From an uncultured Eubacterium sp. (GTDB lineage Bacteria; Bacillota; Clostridia; Peptostreptococcales; Anaerovoracaceae), in contig CALCKF010000032.1 of assembly GCA_937966095.1 (NCBI GenBank), positions 1 through 60,274 on the forward strand: 60,274 nt of DNA. Reading direction: 5' to 3'. The notes below the pieces were generated by a model. The model saw only the letters and a program-made list of their open reading frames with translations, was not told the origin of the DNA and did not search any database. Made by a program: the position numbers and the translations under genes. Of this stretch, positions 8,455-17,098 are shown in pieces; position 1 is the first letter of the stretch; each line of letters begins with the position of its first letter.

Positions 8455-9252
8455 ATGTGCAGAAATCATCATTGGTTTGAGAGGATCGCAGTAATCATAT
8501 TGATATCGGTGACTGTTTTTATAGGAGCAAGTCTTCTTGCAGTGATACTTGGCGGATTATCGGCTTTGAAAGAATCGGTGTTTTCTGAGGAAGTTCAGTT
8601 TTCCATAAAACTCAGTCTGATAACGTCCATCATATCTACATCCATATGTATTCTACTGGCACTTCCGTGCGCTTATGCGCTTACAAGAAAAGATTTCCCG
8701 GGTAAAAGGCTGATAGAATCGATTATTGCGGTCCCGTTATCCATGCCGTATCTTGTTCTCGGTCTATGTCTGCTTATAATATTCTCTTCTCCTCCGGGGC
8801 AGTTTCTCAAGGAAATAGGGTTTCGCGTCGTGTTCGATCCCAAGGGCATTGTCATGGCTCATATCATGGTGAACCTGCCGTTTGCCGTGAAGACCATAAC
8901 ATCGGCATTCTGGGATGTCGACAGGAGACTGGAATTTATAGCAGGCACGCTGGGAGCTGACGAGTGGAGGAGATTCAGTACTATAACTCTCGGGTGCTGC
9001 AGGCGGGAGATAATATCAACATGCATACTGGCATGGTCCAGAGGTATGGGAGAGTTCGGAGCCACTCTGATGCTGGCGGGAGTGACGAGAATGGTCACGG
9101 AAACTCTGCCGGCCAGTATATATCTGAATATATCTACCGGAGACAATGATATGGCCATGGCATCGGCGACTATACTTATCGCGATATCCATGGCTACCAT
9201 GCTGATAACAGGAGCGTTGGAAAAAAGAAGCAGAAAGGTAATGAGGAAATAA
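8455..9252 (+). CDS. modB: molybdate/tungstate-type ABC transporter permease
   Basis: 265 residues with about six membrane segments. The cytoplasmic EAA-type loop that contacts the ATPase is FIAGTLGADEWRRF, and the C-terminal WSRGMGEFGATLMLAG is typical of ModB/WtpB/CysU-type permeases. It is tightly packed between the binding protein and the ATPase gene, whose start codon follows its stop. The ribosome binding site is weak, which suggests translational coupling. Confidence 0.88.
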   Translation: MCRNHHWFERIAVIILISVTVFIGASLLAVILGGLSALKESVFSEEVQFSIKLSLITSIISTSICILLALPCAYALTRKDFPGKRLIESIIAVPLSMPYLVLGLCLLIIFSSPPGQFLKEIGFRVVFDPKGIVMAHIMVNLPFAVKTITSAFWDVDRRLEFIAGTLGADEWRRFSTITLGCCRREIISTCILAWSRGMGEFGATLMLAGVTRMVTETLPASIYLNISTGDNDMAMASATILIAISMATMLITGALEKRSRKVMRK

Positions 9253-9253
9253 T

Positions 9254-9997
9254 ATGCAGGGGGTCGAAATAAAGGATTTCTGCCTTAAAAAAGGTGATTT
9301 TTTACTTGAGTCAGTGAATCTCACCGTTAAAAAAGGTGAGATATTTGCTGTGCTGGGCAGGACCGGTTCAGGGAAAACATTGCTGCTGGAATCCATCGCA
9401 GGTTTTTATAAAGACGGAGCCGGTGAGATAATAATAGACGGGATCCCTGTCAGCAGTGTACCTGTAGAGGAAAGCGGCGTAGGACTTGTTTATCAGGATT
9501 ATGGATTGTTTCCCCATATGACAGTATACAGAAATATAGCTTACGGACTTGTTATGAGAAAAGAGTCAAGGCATGAGATCAGGGAAAAAGTGGAGAAAAT
9601 AGCCGGTGATTTTTCCATAGGACACAGACTTCAGCAATATCCCGGGACTCTTAGCGGAGGAGAAAAACAGAGGGTGGCTATGGCACGGGCTCTTATAACA
9701 GATCCCAGACTGCTTCTTCTGGATGAGCCTTTCAGCGCTCTGGATCCGGCCACGAAGAAAACGCTTTACAGGCAGATCAGATCCGTAAGAGAGAAATACG
9801 GCTGTCCGATCATATTTGTCACTCATGATTTTGAAGAGGCTGTATTTCTTGCCGACAGGATAGGTATAATGGAAGAAGGACATATGTGTGCCGTAAGAAC
9901 GCCGGAAAATCTGTTCGATTGGTATGAAAGCAAATCAATACGGAACTTTCTGGGAATGGAAAAGGAGAACGATGATGGATCGGAAAGAATTATTTGA
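9254..9997 (+). CDS. modC: molybdate/tungstate-type ABC transporter ATPase
   Basis: 247 residues with Walker A GRTGSGKT (35-42), signature LSGGEKQRVAMARAL (from 133), Walker B LLLLDEP (153-159) and the switch histidine in IFVTHDFEEA. The family's C-terminal TOBE/oxyanion-sensing extension is missing, since the protein stops soon after the ATPase core. Its 3' end overlaps the start of the DUF364 gene, so all four genes form one operon. Confidence 0.88.
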   Translation: MQGVEIKDFCLKKGDFLLESVNLTVKKGEIFAVLGRTGSGKTLLLESIAGFYKDGAGEIIIDGIPVSSVPVEESGVGLVYQDYGLFPHMTVYRNIAYGLVMRKESRHEIREKVEKIAGDFSIGHRLQQYPGTLSGGEKQRVAMARALITDPRLLLLDEPFSALDPATKKTLYRQIRSVREKYGCPIIFVTHDFEEAVFLADRIGIMEEGHMCAVRTPENLFDWYESKSIRNFLGMEKENDDGSERII

Positions 9998-10718
9998 TAG
10001 GCTGGTGTCGGAGTTCGTGAGGATCCTTGAGGAGCACGATATGGCATCTGATGAAATAATAATAAAAGCAAGAGGCTTGTCGCCTGAAGAGGCGATCGGA
10101 AATACTTCAAGAAAAGATTATCCTATTCTTTCGGGCAGGGAAGTGATGCTGGAAGCAGAGTACAGAGGATCCGGAGGCCAGGCTTTCACCAGCGCGCCTT
10201 CAGGATTCCGGGGAAAGCTGTCGGATATACTTGATATGGACATCGATGATGATCCGCATGTCGGAGGGCTTTTCATAGCTGCAATGAATGCGGTGATGAG
10301 GTATCTCGGTCTTGCCGACAGGACAATACATTGCAAAGATGGGGAACCGGAAGAATGTGCAAGGCAGGCAGCGGCATATATAAAGGAAAACTACGGTACT
10401 CCGAGAATCGCACTGGTAGGGTATCAGCCGGCACTTCTGGAAACTCTGTCAAAGGAATTTCCGCTGAGAGTCCTGGATCTTAATCCGGACAATGTGGGCA
10501 GCATAAGGTATGGCATAAAGGTGGAGCATGGTGAGGATGACCGCCGTGAAGTAGTGGATGGATGGGCCCAGCTGATATTATGTACAGGCAGTACGTTATG
10601 CAATGGTACGATAGTCGATTACCTTGATATAGATAAGGAAGTCCTGTTTTTCGGTACAACTCTGTCAGGTTCGGCTGATATGCTGGGATGCAGGCGGATA
10701 TGTTTCTGTGCCCGATAA
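9975..10718 (+). CDS. DUF4213/DUF364 putative heavy-metal-chelation protein
   Basis: 247 residues. The C-terminal half (IALVGYQPALLETLSKEF, VLDLNPDNVG, ILCTGSTLCNGTIVDYLD) matches the Rossmann-like DUF364 domain, annotated as putative heavy-metal chelation. The N-terminal part fits the companion DUF4213. Members often sit beside molybdenum or tungsten uptake genes, as here, so a role in handling the imported metal is inferred. The start is 9975, seven bases after GGAG; 9972 is a second possible ATG. It overlaps modC by about 23 bases and is followed by a terminator. Confidence 0.75.
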   Translation: MDRKELFDRLVSEFVRILEEHDMASDEIIIKARGLSPEEAIGNTSRKDYPILSGREVMLEAEYRGSGGQAFTSAPSGFRGKLSDILDMDIDDDPHVGGLFIAAMNAVMRYLGLADRTIHCKDGEPEECARQAAAYIKENYGTPRIALVGYQPALLETLSKEFPLRVLDLNPDNVGSIRYGIKVEHGEDDRREVVDGWAQLILCTGSTLCNGTIVDYLDIDKEVLFFGTTLSGSADMLGCRRICFCAR

Positions 10719-10733
10719 ATGATAGTATATAAT

Positions 10734-10772
10734 TACACTCTTTGGTCAGCAAAGATCAAAGGGTGTTTTTTT
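10734..10772 (+). terminator. terminator after the Mo/W transport operon
   Basis: ACACTCTTTG pairs with CAAAGGGTGT, followed by a run of T residues (TTTTTTTG). Confidence 0.85.
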
Positions 10773-10805
10773 GTTAAAGTTTTAGCACAAATTTGTTTTA
10801 CAAAG

Positions 10806-10834
10806 TTGACAGGGGTATATGTGTAGATTATAAT
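10806..10834 (+). promoter_or_regulatory. consensus sigma-A promoter of the amino-acid permease gene
   Basis: TTGACA (10806-10811), a 17-base spacer and TATAAT (10829-10834): a perfect consensus promoter, giving a leader of about 120 bases before the permease start. The leader is AT-rich and shows no riboswitch that I recognise. Confidence 0.85.
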
Positions 10835-10962
10835 AAATTATCTGAATTTTTACTGTATTTATGAATTCTTATATTTATTAGTTGCATTTTTTCATCACAT
10901 TTAATTTTAAAGAAAAATTCAGATATGGGAATTATAGTTATTTTATTTAAACGGAGGGCGTT

Positions 10963-12510
10963 ATGGAAGAAAAAAAGAATAATGCAGTTTCAGAACCCCA
11001 AGAACTAAAACGTGGTATTAAAGGCTGGCAGGTAGCATTCATCGGCCTTGGCGGCGTTATCGGTTCGTGTTACTTCCTCGGAGTAGGCTGGTGTATACAG
11101 GTAATGGGACCATCTGTATTCCTCGCATTCGCGATAGTTGGTCTTATCGTATTCGGCCTTATGATCTCCTATGCGGAGCTGCTTGTAAATCTGCCGAGAA
11201 AAGGTACGTTCGTAGCTTATACCAATGAATTCCTGGGACCAACGATGTCGGTCGGCATGGGCTGGTCATTCTGGTTCAACTGGGTATGCTACTGTCCGTC
11301 GGAAGCTATCGCAGTTTCATACGTATTGCAGGAGCTCACGGGAAACAACAGCCCTGTAGCATATGTGGCCTTTGCCCTTGGAACTATGGCGGCACTTACG
11401 CTGATCAATCTGTGCTCTGTTGATATCTTTGCCAAGATCGAATCAGGACTGGCGATCACTAAAGTTATCGTAATCATCTTATTTATATTAATCGCATTCG
11501 GTATCTGGATAGGCCTCTGGGGCAATCCTCAGGGAGAGCTTGTAGGTATGGTAGAAGACGGATTCAAGGGAATGGGAGTTAACTTCGGAAGCGGAAGCAT
11601 ATACCATGATCTGTTCCCTAACGGATTTGCTATCGTACTGATACTGATGGTAGTTGTACTTGTTACCTTCCAGGGAACAGAGATTGTTGGTCTGGCAGCT
11701 GCCGAATCACAGAATCCTGATGAGTCGGTTCCTAGAGCATGCAGAAGCGTTACATATCGTATAGTCGGACTGTACCTGGTACCTATCCTCCTCGTTCTGC
11801 TGGTATTCCCTACAGAATGGGCAACAGATGCCACTCCTGTATTCTCGGATATAATGAAGGCTTACGGATTTGATACATTTGCCATCGTATTCCTTGCAAT
11901 AGTACTCGTAGCTGCATTCAGCTGCGCCAACACAGGATTCTATGGAACTGTAAGATGCATGTACGGACTTTCGGTTGAAGGTCTTGCACCTAAGTTCCTC
12001 TCTAAGCTCAGCAAGAACCAGGCTCCTCAGAGAGCAGTGCTCTTCACTCTGCTGTTCATGTGGATAGTGCTTATCATCGGTCTGGTATCAGAGCTTACAG
12101 GATTCCTCTCCAACCTGTACGGAAGTCTCCTTTCCCTGTCAGGGTTCACCGGAACTCTTGCATGGGTAGGAATCATAGCTTCTCAGAAGAGATTCAGAGC
12201 TAGACTCAAGCATAACGGATATGATCCTGATACCTGCCTTAAGGCAAAGGTTTCAAAGGGTATGAGCTGGATCCCTTGGTTTGCTATGATCGCTCAGCTG
12301 TGCTGCCTGATCATGCTGGCATTCGGAGATATAATAGATCCTGAAGGAAATGCAGGCGGCGGTATAGTTATATTCTCGATAGCTGTTGCAGCAGTTGTTA
12401 TCCCTATGATCGTTTACAAGATAGCAAAGGCATGCGGCAAGGCAGGCAATATCAATGCGCTGGGTGCTCATGAGAAGACATTTGAGGAGACTTTCCCGGC
12501 AAAAAAATAG
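10963..12510 (+). CDS. APC superfamily amino-acid permease
   Basis: 515 residues with about 12 to 14 hydrophobic segments. The N-terminus RGIKGWQVAFIGLGGVIGS is the conserved TM1 of the amino acid-polyamine-organocation superfamily, and FQGTEIVGLAAAESQNPDES is the TM6 region of the AAT/GabP-like group. The substrate cannot be fixed from sequence. Codon choice (many CTT/CTC/GTA/TAC) and the perfect promoter suggest strong expression. Monocistronic, with its own terminator. Confidence 0.9.
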   Translation: MEEKKNNAVSEPQELKRGIKGWQVAFIGLGGVIGSCYFLGVGWCIQVMGPSVFLAFAIVGLIVFGLMISYAELLVNLPRKGTFVAYTNEFLGPTMSVGMGWSFWFNWVCYCPSEAIAVSYVLQELTGNNSPVAYVAFALGTMAALTLINLCSVDIFAKIESGLAITKVIVIILFILIAFGIWIGLWGNPQGELVGMVEDGFKGMGVNFGSGSIYHDLFPNGFAIVLILMVVVLVTFQGTEIVGLAAAESQNPDESVPRACRSVTYRIVGLYLVPILLVLLVFPTEWATDATPVFSDIMKAYGFDTFAIVFLAIVLVAAFSCANTGFYGTVRCMYGLSVEGLAPKFLSKLSKNQAPQRAVLFTLLFMWIVLIIGLVSELTGFLSNLYGSLLSLSGFTGTLAWVGIIASQKRFRARLKHNGYDPDTCLKAKVSKGMSWIPWFAMIAQLCCLIMLAFGDIIDPEGNAGGGIVIFSIAVAAVVIPMIVYKIAKACGKAGNINALGAHEKTFEETFPAKK

Positions 12511-12546
12511 CTTGAAAAGTACTGTATAATAAATATAAGAAGGCAT

Positions 12547-12577
12547 GAGGGCGGGAATCAATTTCCGCCCTTTATTA
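12547..12577 (+). terminator. terminator after the amino-acid permease
   Basis: AGGGCGGGAA and TTTCCGCCCT form a 9-10 bp stem around TCAA, followed by TTATTA. Confidence 0.75.
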
Positions 12578-12669
12578 CGCCCGAAACCAGGTCATGCGTA
12601 CAGGATGATCGTGTTTTTATCACCAAACCCACAAAAAAATATGGTAAAATCGAACAAAGGAGAAGCGAT

Positions 12670-13344
12670 ATGATACTGGAAAAAAATGAGGCATTCGTTA
12701 TAAACGAGTCTATGATACCTCCGGAGATGAGTATAACGATAGATAATGCCAAAGAAATAGTGAAAACTTTCAGGGATCTGCGGATGAGATATCATGCAGC
12801 CATCAAGGAGATCAGTACAAAGCTGGAAGTGCTGGATAATGAATTCAGTGTAAAGTATGATTATAATCCTATCCATCATATGGAATGCCGTCTTAAAAGT
12901 GTCGAAAGTATAATGGAAAAGATAGAACGGAAGGGATGGCCCAAAGAGATCGATTCTGTATATAAAGTCATGGATTTTGCCGGTGTCAGGGTGGTGTGCA
13001 ATTATATAGATGATATCTACACTGTGGAGGACAGCCTGCTCAGACAGGATGATATAAAGCTGATAAAACGCAAAGACTACATAAAGACCCCGAAGGAAAG
13101 CGGATACAGGAGTCTGCATCTTCTTGTGGAGGTCCCTATATTTTTATCTGACCGTACATATAATATGCCTGTGGAAATACAGATACGTACGATAGCGATG
13201 GATACATGGGCCAGTCTTGAGCATGAGCTGAAATATAAGAAAAAGGAAGATATGCCGGGATATGTAGCGCAGGAACTGAAAAACTGTGCAAAGATGATGG
13301 CAGAGATAGATGCCACCATGGAGAGGATACATAAAATGAGATGA
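12670..13344 (+). CDS. small alarmone synthetase (RelQ/YjbM-type GTP pyrophosphokinase)
   Basis: 224 residues containing only the RelA/SpoT synthetase domain, without hydrolase or TGS/ACT domains. NPIHHMECRLKSVESIMEKI, VMDFAGVRVVCNYIDDIY, YIKTPKESGYRSLHL and VEIQIRTIAMDTWASLEHEL are the synthetase motifs, including the nucleotide-contacting YRSLH and the catalytic EIQIRT strand. It makes (p)ppGpp or pGpp from GTP/GDP and ATP. The start follows AGGAG. The lipoprotein gene downstream may be in the same transcript (38-base gap). Confidence 0.9.
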   Translation: MILEKNEAFVINESMIPPEMSITIDNAKEIVKTFRDLRMRYHAAIKEISTKLEVLDNEFSVKYDYNPIHHMECRLKSVESIMEKIERKGWPKEIDSVYKVMDFAGVRVVCNYIDDIYTVEDSLLRQDDIKLIKRKDYIKTPKESGYRSLHLLVEVPIFLSDRTYNMPVEIQIRTIAMDTWASLEHELKYKKKEDMPGYVAQELKNCAKMMAEIDATMERIHKMR

Positions 13345-13382
13345 TCATTTAATATGCAGAATGTATAAAAGGAGAGGAAATA

Positions 13383-14450
13383 ATGAAAAGATTACTGGCA
13401 GCGGGGATATGCTGTGTAATTATGCTGGGGATGACCGGATGCGGTTCTGATGTTTCATATGACGATTATGATCTGAGTGAGTATATAAAGGTGGGTGATT
13501 ACAAAGGTCTTGAAGTAGCTCCGTATAGTGTTTCTGTCACAGCTGACGAAGTTGATGCGAAGATACAGAGCGTACTGGAGGAATCAGCTACGACACAGGA
13601 TCTTGACAGCGATACAGCAATCATAGATGGTGATAATGTCAATATAGACTATACCGGGAAAGTTGATGGAAAGACCTTTGACGGAGGATCAGCGGAAGGG
13701 TATGATCTTGTCATAGGAAGCGGATCATTCATAGACGGATTTGAATCAGGTATAGTAGGAAAGAAAGTGGGAGAAAAATTTGATATCAAAGTCACTTTTC
13801 CGGCCGATTATCAGGAAGAAAGCCTTCAGGGCAAAGATGCAGTTTTTACGGTAAAGGTGAATTCGGCTACAAGAGAGAAGGTCCCTGAGTATAATCTGGA
13901 TTTTGTGAAGAACACTACAGAATACGGCAGTCTTGAAGAATATGAATCATATATAGAAAAAAATCTTTATGATGAAAAGGAACAGGAAGCTGTAAATAAT
14001 CAGAAAACTACTCTGTGGTCTGAGGTGTTGGAAAACACAGAGGTGAAAAAATACCCGGAAAGAGAGCTGAACCATTATATAGAATTCAACAGTGCTCAGA
14101 TGGATGATATGGCTGAAGCATACGGGATGAGCCGGGAAGATCTGCTGGCCAGTTATGATTTCGGGGATGAAGAGGAGTTTGCAGCCGTCAATGAGGACAG
14201 CAGCAAGCTGAGAGTCAAGCAGGAAATGCTGATAGAGTATATAGTGGATAAAGAGGGATTGGAATATACGAAAGATGAAGAGAATAAAATGATAAAGGAA
14301 TATGAGGATGCCGGCTATGACGAGAAGACGATAGAAAGTCAGACCGGAAGAAATATGAGTGACTATATACGTATGGAGATACTGTATCAGAAGGTTCTTG
14401 ATTTTCTTCTGGAAAATGCCAGGATAACCGGTGCACCGGAATCTGAATAA
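13383..14450 (+). CDS. trigger-factor-like peptidyl-prolyl isomerase lipoprotein
   Basis: 355 residues. The signal peptide ends in the lipobox MTGC, so the protein is anchored outside the membrane. Residues of about 75-160 form an FKBP domain (GDNVNIDYTGKVDGKTFDGG, IGSGSFIDGFESGIVGKKVG). The rest resembles the trigger factor C-terminal substrate-binding arm. It lacks the ribosome-binding N-domain of cytosolic trigger factor. Likely a surface foldase, comparable in role to PrsA; the role is inferred from domains. Confidence 0.85.
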   Translation: MKRLLAAGICCVIMLGMTGCGSDVSYDDYDLSEYIKVGDYKGLEVAPYSVSVTADEVDAKIQSVLEESATTQDLDSDTAIIDGDNVNIDYTGKVDGKTFDGGSAEGYDLVIGSGSFIDGFESGIVGKKVGEKFDIKVTFPADYQEESLQGKDAVFTVKVNSATREKVPEYNLDFVKNTTEYGSLEEYESYIEKNLYDEKEQEAVNNQKTTLWSEVLENTEVKKYPERELNHYIEFNSAQMDDMAEAYGMSREDLLASYDFGDEEEFAAVNEDSSKLRVKQEMLIEYIVDKEGLEYTKDEENKMIKEYEDAGYDEKTIESQTGRNMSDYIRMEILYQKVLDFLLENARITGAPESE

Positions 14451-14467
14451 ATATATATATGATTTGG

Positions 14468-14496
14468 TTGAAAAAGACCGCAGGGTGTGATAATAT
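14468..14496 (+). promoter_or_regulatory. promoter of the glycine riboswitch transcript
   Basis: TTGAAA (14468-14473), 17-base spacer, TAATAT (14491-14496). It lies about 70 bases upstream of the aptamer. Confidence 0.6.
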
Positions 14497-14564
14497 CTTA
14501 GCGTTAGTTTTTTTATCGCATTCATGCGGTTTTATGCATAAAGAGGCGGTAAAAAAACTATGAT

Positions 14565-14712
14565 TCTCTGGAGAGTCTCTTAAAAGAGCGCCGAAGGTGT
14601 ACGCATGATGCTGCAGTCTGACAGCATATGTAATCTCTCAGGCAAAAGGACAGAGCAGATAGTTTCATATTATTTGTGTCCTCTCCGGAAAGTCGATAAT
14701 ATCGGCTTTTTT
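14565..14712 (+). promoter_or_regulatory. glycine riboswitch (single aptamer) with terminator
   Basis: GGAGAG (14570-14575) pairs with CTCTC near 14635 as P1. AGCGCCGAAGG (from 14586) and CAGGCAAAAGGACAG (14639-14653) are the conserved core of the glycine (gcvT) aptamer. A 7-bp hairpin AGTCGAT/ATCGGCT (14691-14707) with a T run is the expression platform. GGACA after the core is complementary to TGTCC just upstream of the terminator and may take part in switching. Only one aptamer is present. It precedes a Na+:alanine/glycine symporter gene, consistent with control of glycine transport. Confidence 0.9.
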
Positions 14713-14749
14713 AATTTTTATCATCAATAAAAGGAGAAGGAGAAATCAA

Positions 14750-16177
14750 ATGGAAAGATTTACGGAAATTCTTGTAGCGGTAGATGATGTCGTATGGGGC
14801 ATACCGCTGATAGTTCTCATCATGGGTACAGGCATCTATCTTACCATCAGGCTTGGGGTGCTCCAGTTCAGAAAGCTGGGAAAAGCACTGAAGTATATGG
14901 TAAATAACGAAGAGGACGGCATAGGTGAAGTTACAAGTTTCGGGGCACTGTGCACGGCTATGGCTGCCACCATAGGAACAGGGAATATCGTGGGTGTAGC
15001 TACTGCTGTAGTAGCAGGAGGACCAGGAGCTCTTTTCTGGATGGTCCTGGCTGCATGCTTCGGTATGGCAACCAAGTATTCGGAAGGCGTGCTTGCAGTA
15101 AAATACAGAGAGAACAGAGGAAATGGACGCTTTCTCGGAGGACCTTTTTATTATATAGAAAACGGAATGGGTAAAGGCTGGAAATGGCTCGCAAAGATAT
15201 TTGCGGTTTTCGGGATAGGAGCGGGCCTTCTCGGGATAGGGACGATAACCCAGGTAAACGGTATAGCTTCTGCAACCAAGGGTTTTTTTGATCCAAATAA
15301 TGAAAATACAGTCAGCATTTTCGGAAGTGATTATTCTGTGGTGACTGTTGTAACCGCGGTAATCGTGGCATTTGTTACTGCACTTGTGGTCATAGGCGGA
15401 CTTAAAAGGATCGCCAGCGTCACATCTGTAGTGGTCCCGTTTATGGCAATAGCATATGTGCTGGTGTGCATATCGATACTCATATACAATATAAAGGAGA
15501 TACCTGATGCTGTAATCGCTATAATACAGAGTGCATTCGGACTAAGAGCAATGGCGGGAGGTGCGCTGGGATCTCTGCTTCTGGCTATGCAGAAGGGTGT
15601 GGCCAGAGGTATATTTTCCAATGAAGCAGGGCTCGGAAGCGCACCTATAGCGGCGGCTGCTGCTCAGACCAGAGAGCCTGTAAGACAGGGTCTGGTTTCA
15701 ATGACGGGGACATTTATAGATACGATAGTGATCTGTACTATGACCGGTCTTACTATAATGGTTACAGGTGCATATGATATAGCTGTACAGAACGGCCTCG
15801 AAGGCGTGGATGTCACTTCATATGCATTTTCCAACGGCCTTCCGTGGGCATCTGAGGCAGGTTCTGTGATACTTATGCTGTGCCTTGCATTTTTTGCCTT
15901 TACTACGATACTCGGCTGGGATTACTACAGTGAGAGATGTCTTGAATATCTGACAGGAGGAAGGATGGGAGCGGTCAAGGTATACAGATGGCTGTACATA
16001 CTGGCTGTTCTGATAGGTCCTTTCCTGACGGTATCTGCTGTATGGACTATTGCGGATATATTCAATGGTCTGATGGCGATACCTAACCTTATAGCACTGC
16101 TGGCTCTGAGCGGAGTCATAGCGGCTGAGACTAAAAGCTACTTTAAAAGACTTGAAAACGGGCATATAAAAGGATGA
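14750..16177 (+). CDS. sodium:alanine/glycine symporter (AGCS family)
   Basis: 475 residues, about 10-11 membrane helices. MAATIGTGNIVGVATAVVAGGPGA (shown as parts MAATIGTGNIVG and VAGGPGALFWM) and GIFSNEAGLGSAPIAAAAA are the AGCS signature and substrate-binding regions. GWDYYSERCLEYL is a conserved C-terminal loop. The glycine riboswitch in the leader indicates glycine as a physiological substrate or signal. AAGGAGAAGGAG precedes the start. Monocistronic with a terminator behind. Confidence 0.92.
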   Translation: MERFTEILVAVDDVVWGIPLIVLIMGTGIYLTIRLGVLQFRKLGKALKYMVNNEEDGIGEVTSFGALCTAMAATIGTGNIVGVATAVVAGGPGALFWMVLAACFGMATKYSEGVLAVKYRENRGNGRFLGGPFYYIENGMGKGWKWLAKIFAVFGIGAGLLGIGTITQVNGIASATKGFFDPNNENTVSIFGSDYSVVTVVTAVIVAFVTALVVIGGLKRIASVTSVVVPFMAIAYVLVCISILIYNIKEIPDAVIAIIQSAFGLRAMAGGALGSLLLAMQKGVARGIFSNEAGLGSAPIAAAAAQTREPVRQGLVSMTGTFIDTIVICTMTGLTIMVTGAYDIAVQNGLEGVDVTSYAFSNGLPWASEAGSVILMLCLAFFAFTTILGWDYYSERCLEYLTGGRMGAVKVYRWLYILAVLIGPFLTVSAVWTIADIFNGLMAIPNLIALLALSGVIAAETKSYFKRLENGHIKG

Positions 16178-16198
16178 TCAATATCCACCATGAGATGG

Positions 16199-16233
16199 CG
16201 TGAGAAAGCTTACAGGCTTTCTCACGATTTTTT
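16199..16233 (+). terminator. terminator after the glycine/alanine symporter
   Basis: CGTGAGAAAGC and GCTTTCTCACG form a perfect 11-bp stem with loop TTACAG, followed by ATTTTTTG. Confidence 0.9.
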
Positions 16234-16292
16234 GCATAGTTTGTACAAATCAGACATATAAATTTACAAACAGCAGAAAAGGGGGAGCGCAT

Positions 16293-16541
16293 ATGCTTAA
16301 TACAGAAGACATAAGGAACAAAGAGGTAATAAATATTTATGACGGCAAGAGTATGGGTTTTGTCTGTGATATAGAGATAAATCTCAAAGAGGGGCGTATA
16401 GACGGTATAGTACTTCCGGGTGACAGAAGTTTCCTGAAGCTTTTCGGCAAGGAAACCAGTGATTTTGTAATAAAATGGAAACATGTGAAGACTATAGGAG
16501 AGGATGTCATACTGGTAGATGTGCCTCCTATAATAGATTAG
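16293..16541 (+). CDS. ylmC: YlmC/YmxH family PRC-barrel sporulation protein
   Basis: 82 residues starting MLNTEDIRNKEVINIYDGK, which is typical of the small PRC-barrel proteins called YlmC/YmxH and found in spore formers. The biochemical role is unknown. The start at 16293 is chosen because a purine-rich ribosome binding site (GGGGGAG) precedes it; the longer frame back to 16200 has no such support. It is followed closely by nrdR. Confidence 0.85.
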   Translation: MLNTEDIRNKEVINIYDGKSMGFVCDIEINLKEGRIDGIVLPGDRSFLKLFGKETSDFVIKWKHVKTIGEDVILVDVPPIID

Positions 16542-16550
16542 ACAAAAAAC

Positions 16551-16578
16551 TCAATATGTAGTAAAATCAATATGTAGT
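16551..16578 (+). promoter_or_regulatory. 12-bp direct repeat upstream of nrdR, possible operator
   Basis: TCAATATGTAGT occurs at 16551-16562 and again at 16567-16578, 16 bases apart, just before nrdR. NrdR regulators bind pairs of AT-rich boxes spaced by about helical turns, so this could be an autoregulatory site. The match to a published NrdR box was not checked. Confidence 0.35.
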
Positions 16579-16615
16579 TTTGCCATGTCATATATCTTAT
16601 CAAGGAGGTTCTGTA

Positions 16616-17080
16616 ATGAGATGTCCGTATTGTGAAAATGAAGACAGCAAAGTCATAGATTCAAGGCATACAGAAGATGGACGTGCCATAAGGAGGAGAA
16701 GGGAATGTGAAGCGTGTGGAAAGAGATTCACAACTTACGAGAAAGTAGAAGAAGTGATCCTTATGGTGATAAAAAAGGACGGCAGCAGACAGGCATTTGA
16801 CAGGAACAAGCTTCTGAACGGCATAATAAGAGCCTGTGAAAAACGTCCTGTTTCCATTTCAGATATGGAAAAAATAGTAGACGAGATAGAGCGAGGTCTG
16901 AACAACATGATGGAGAAGGAAGTCGAGAGTTCATTTATAGGAGAGCTTGTCATGGAAAGGCTCAAAGATCTGGATGAAGTGGCTTATGTCAGGTTTGCCT
17001 CGGTTTACAGACAGTTTACAGACATAAACACTTTCGTTTCGGAGATAGAAAAGCTTTTGACTAATAAAAAGAACAGTTAA
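16616..17080 (+). CDS. nrdR: transcriptional repressor NrdR
   Basis: 154 residues. The N-terminal zinc ribbon has CPYC...CEACGKRFTTYE (Cys pairs near residues 3/6 and 31/34), followed by an ATP-cone (VIKKDGSRQAFDRNKLLNGI). NrdR senses ATP/dATP and represses ribonucleotide reductase genes. A very good ribosome binding site, AAGGAGG, lies 9 bases upstream of the chosen ATG. cmk follows after 18 bases, so nucleotide metabolism genes are linked here. Confidence 0.95.
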   Translation: MRCPYCENEDSKVIDSRHTEDGRAIRRRRECEACGKRFTTYEKVEEVILMVIKKDGSRQAFDRNKLLNGIIRACEKRPVSISDMEKIVDEIERGLNNMMEKEVESSFIGELVMERLKDLDEVAYVRFASVYRQFTDINTFVSEIEKLLTNKKNS

Positions 17081-17098
17081 GTGAGGAAGTGGTAACAT

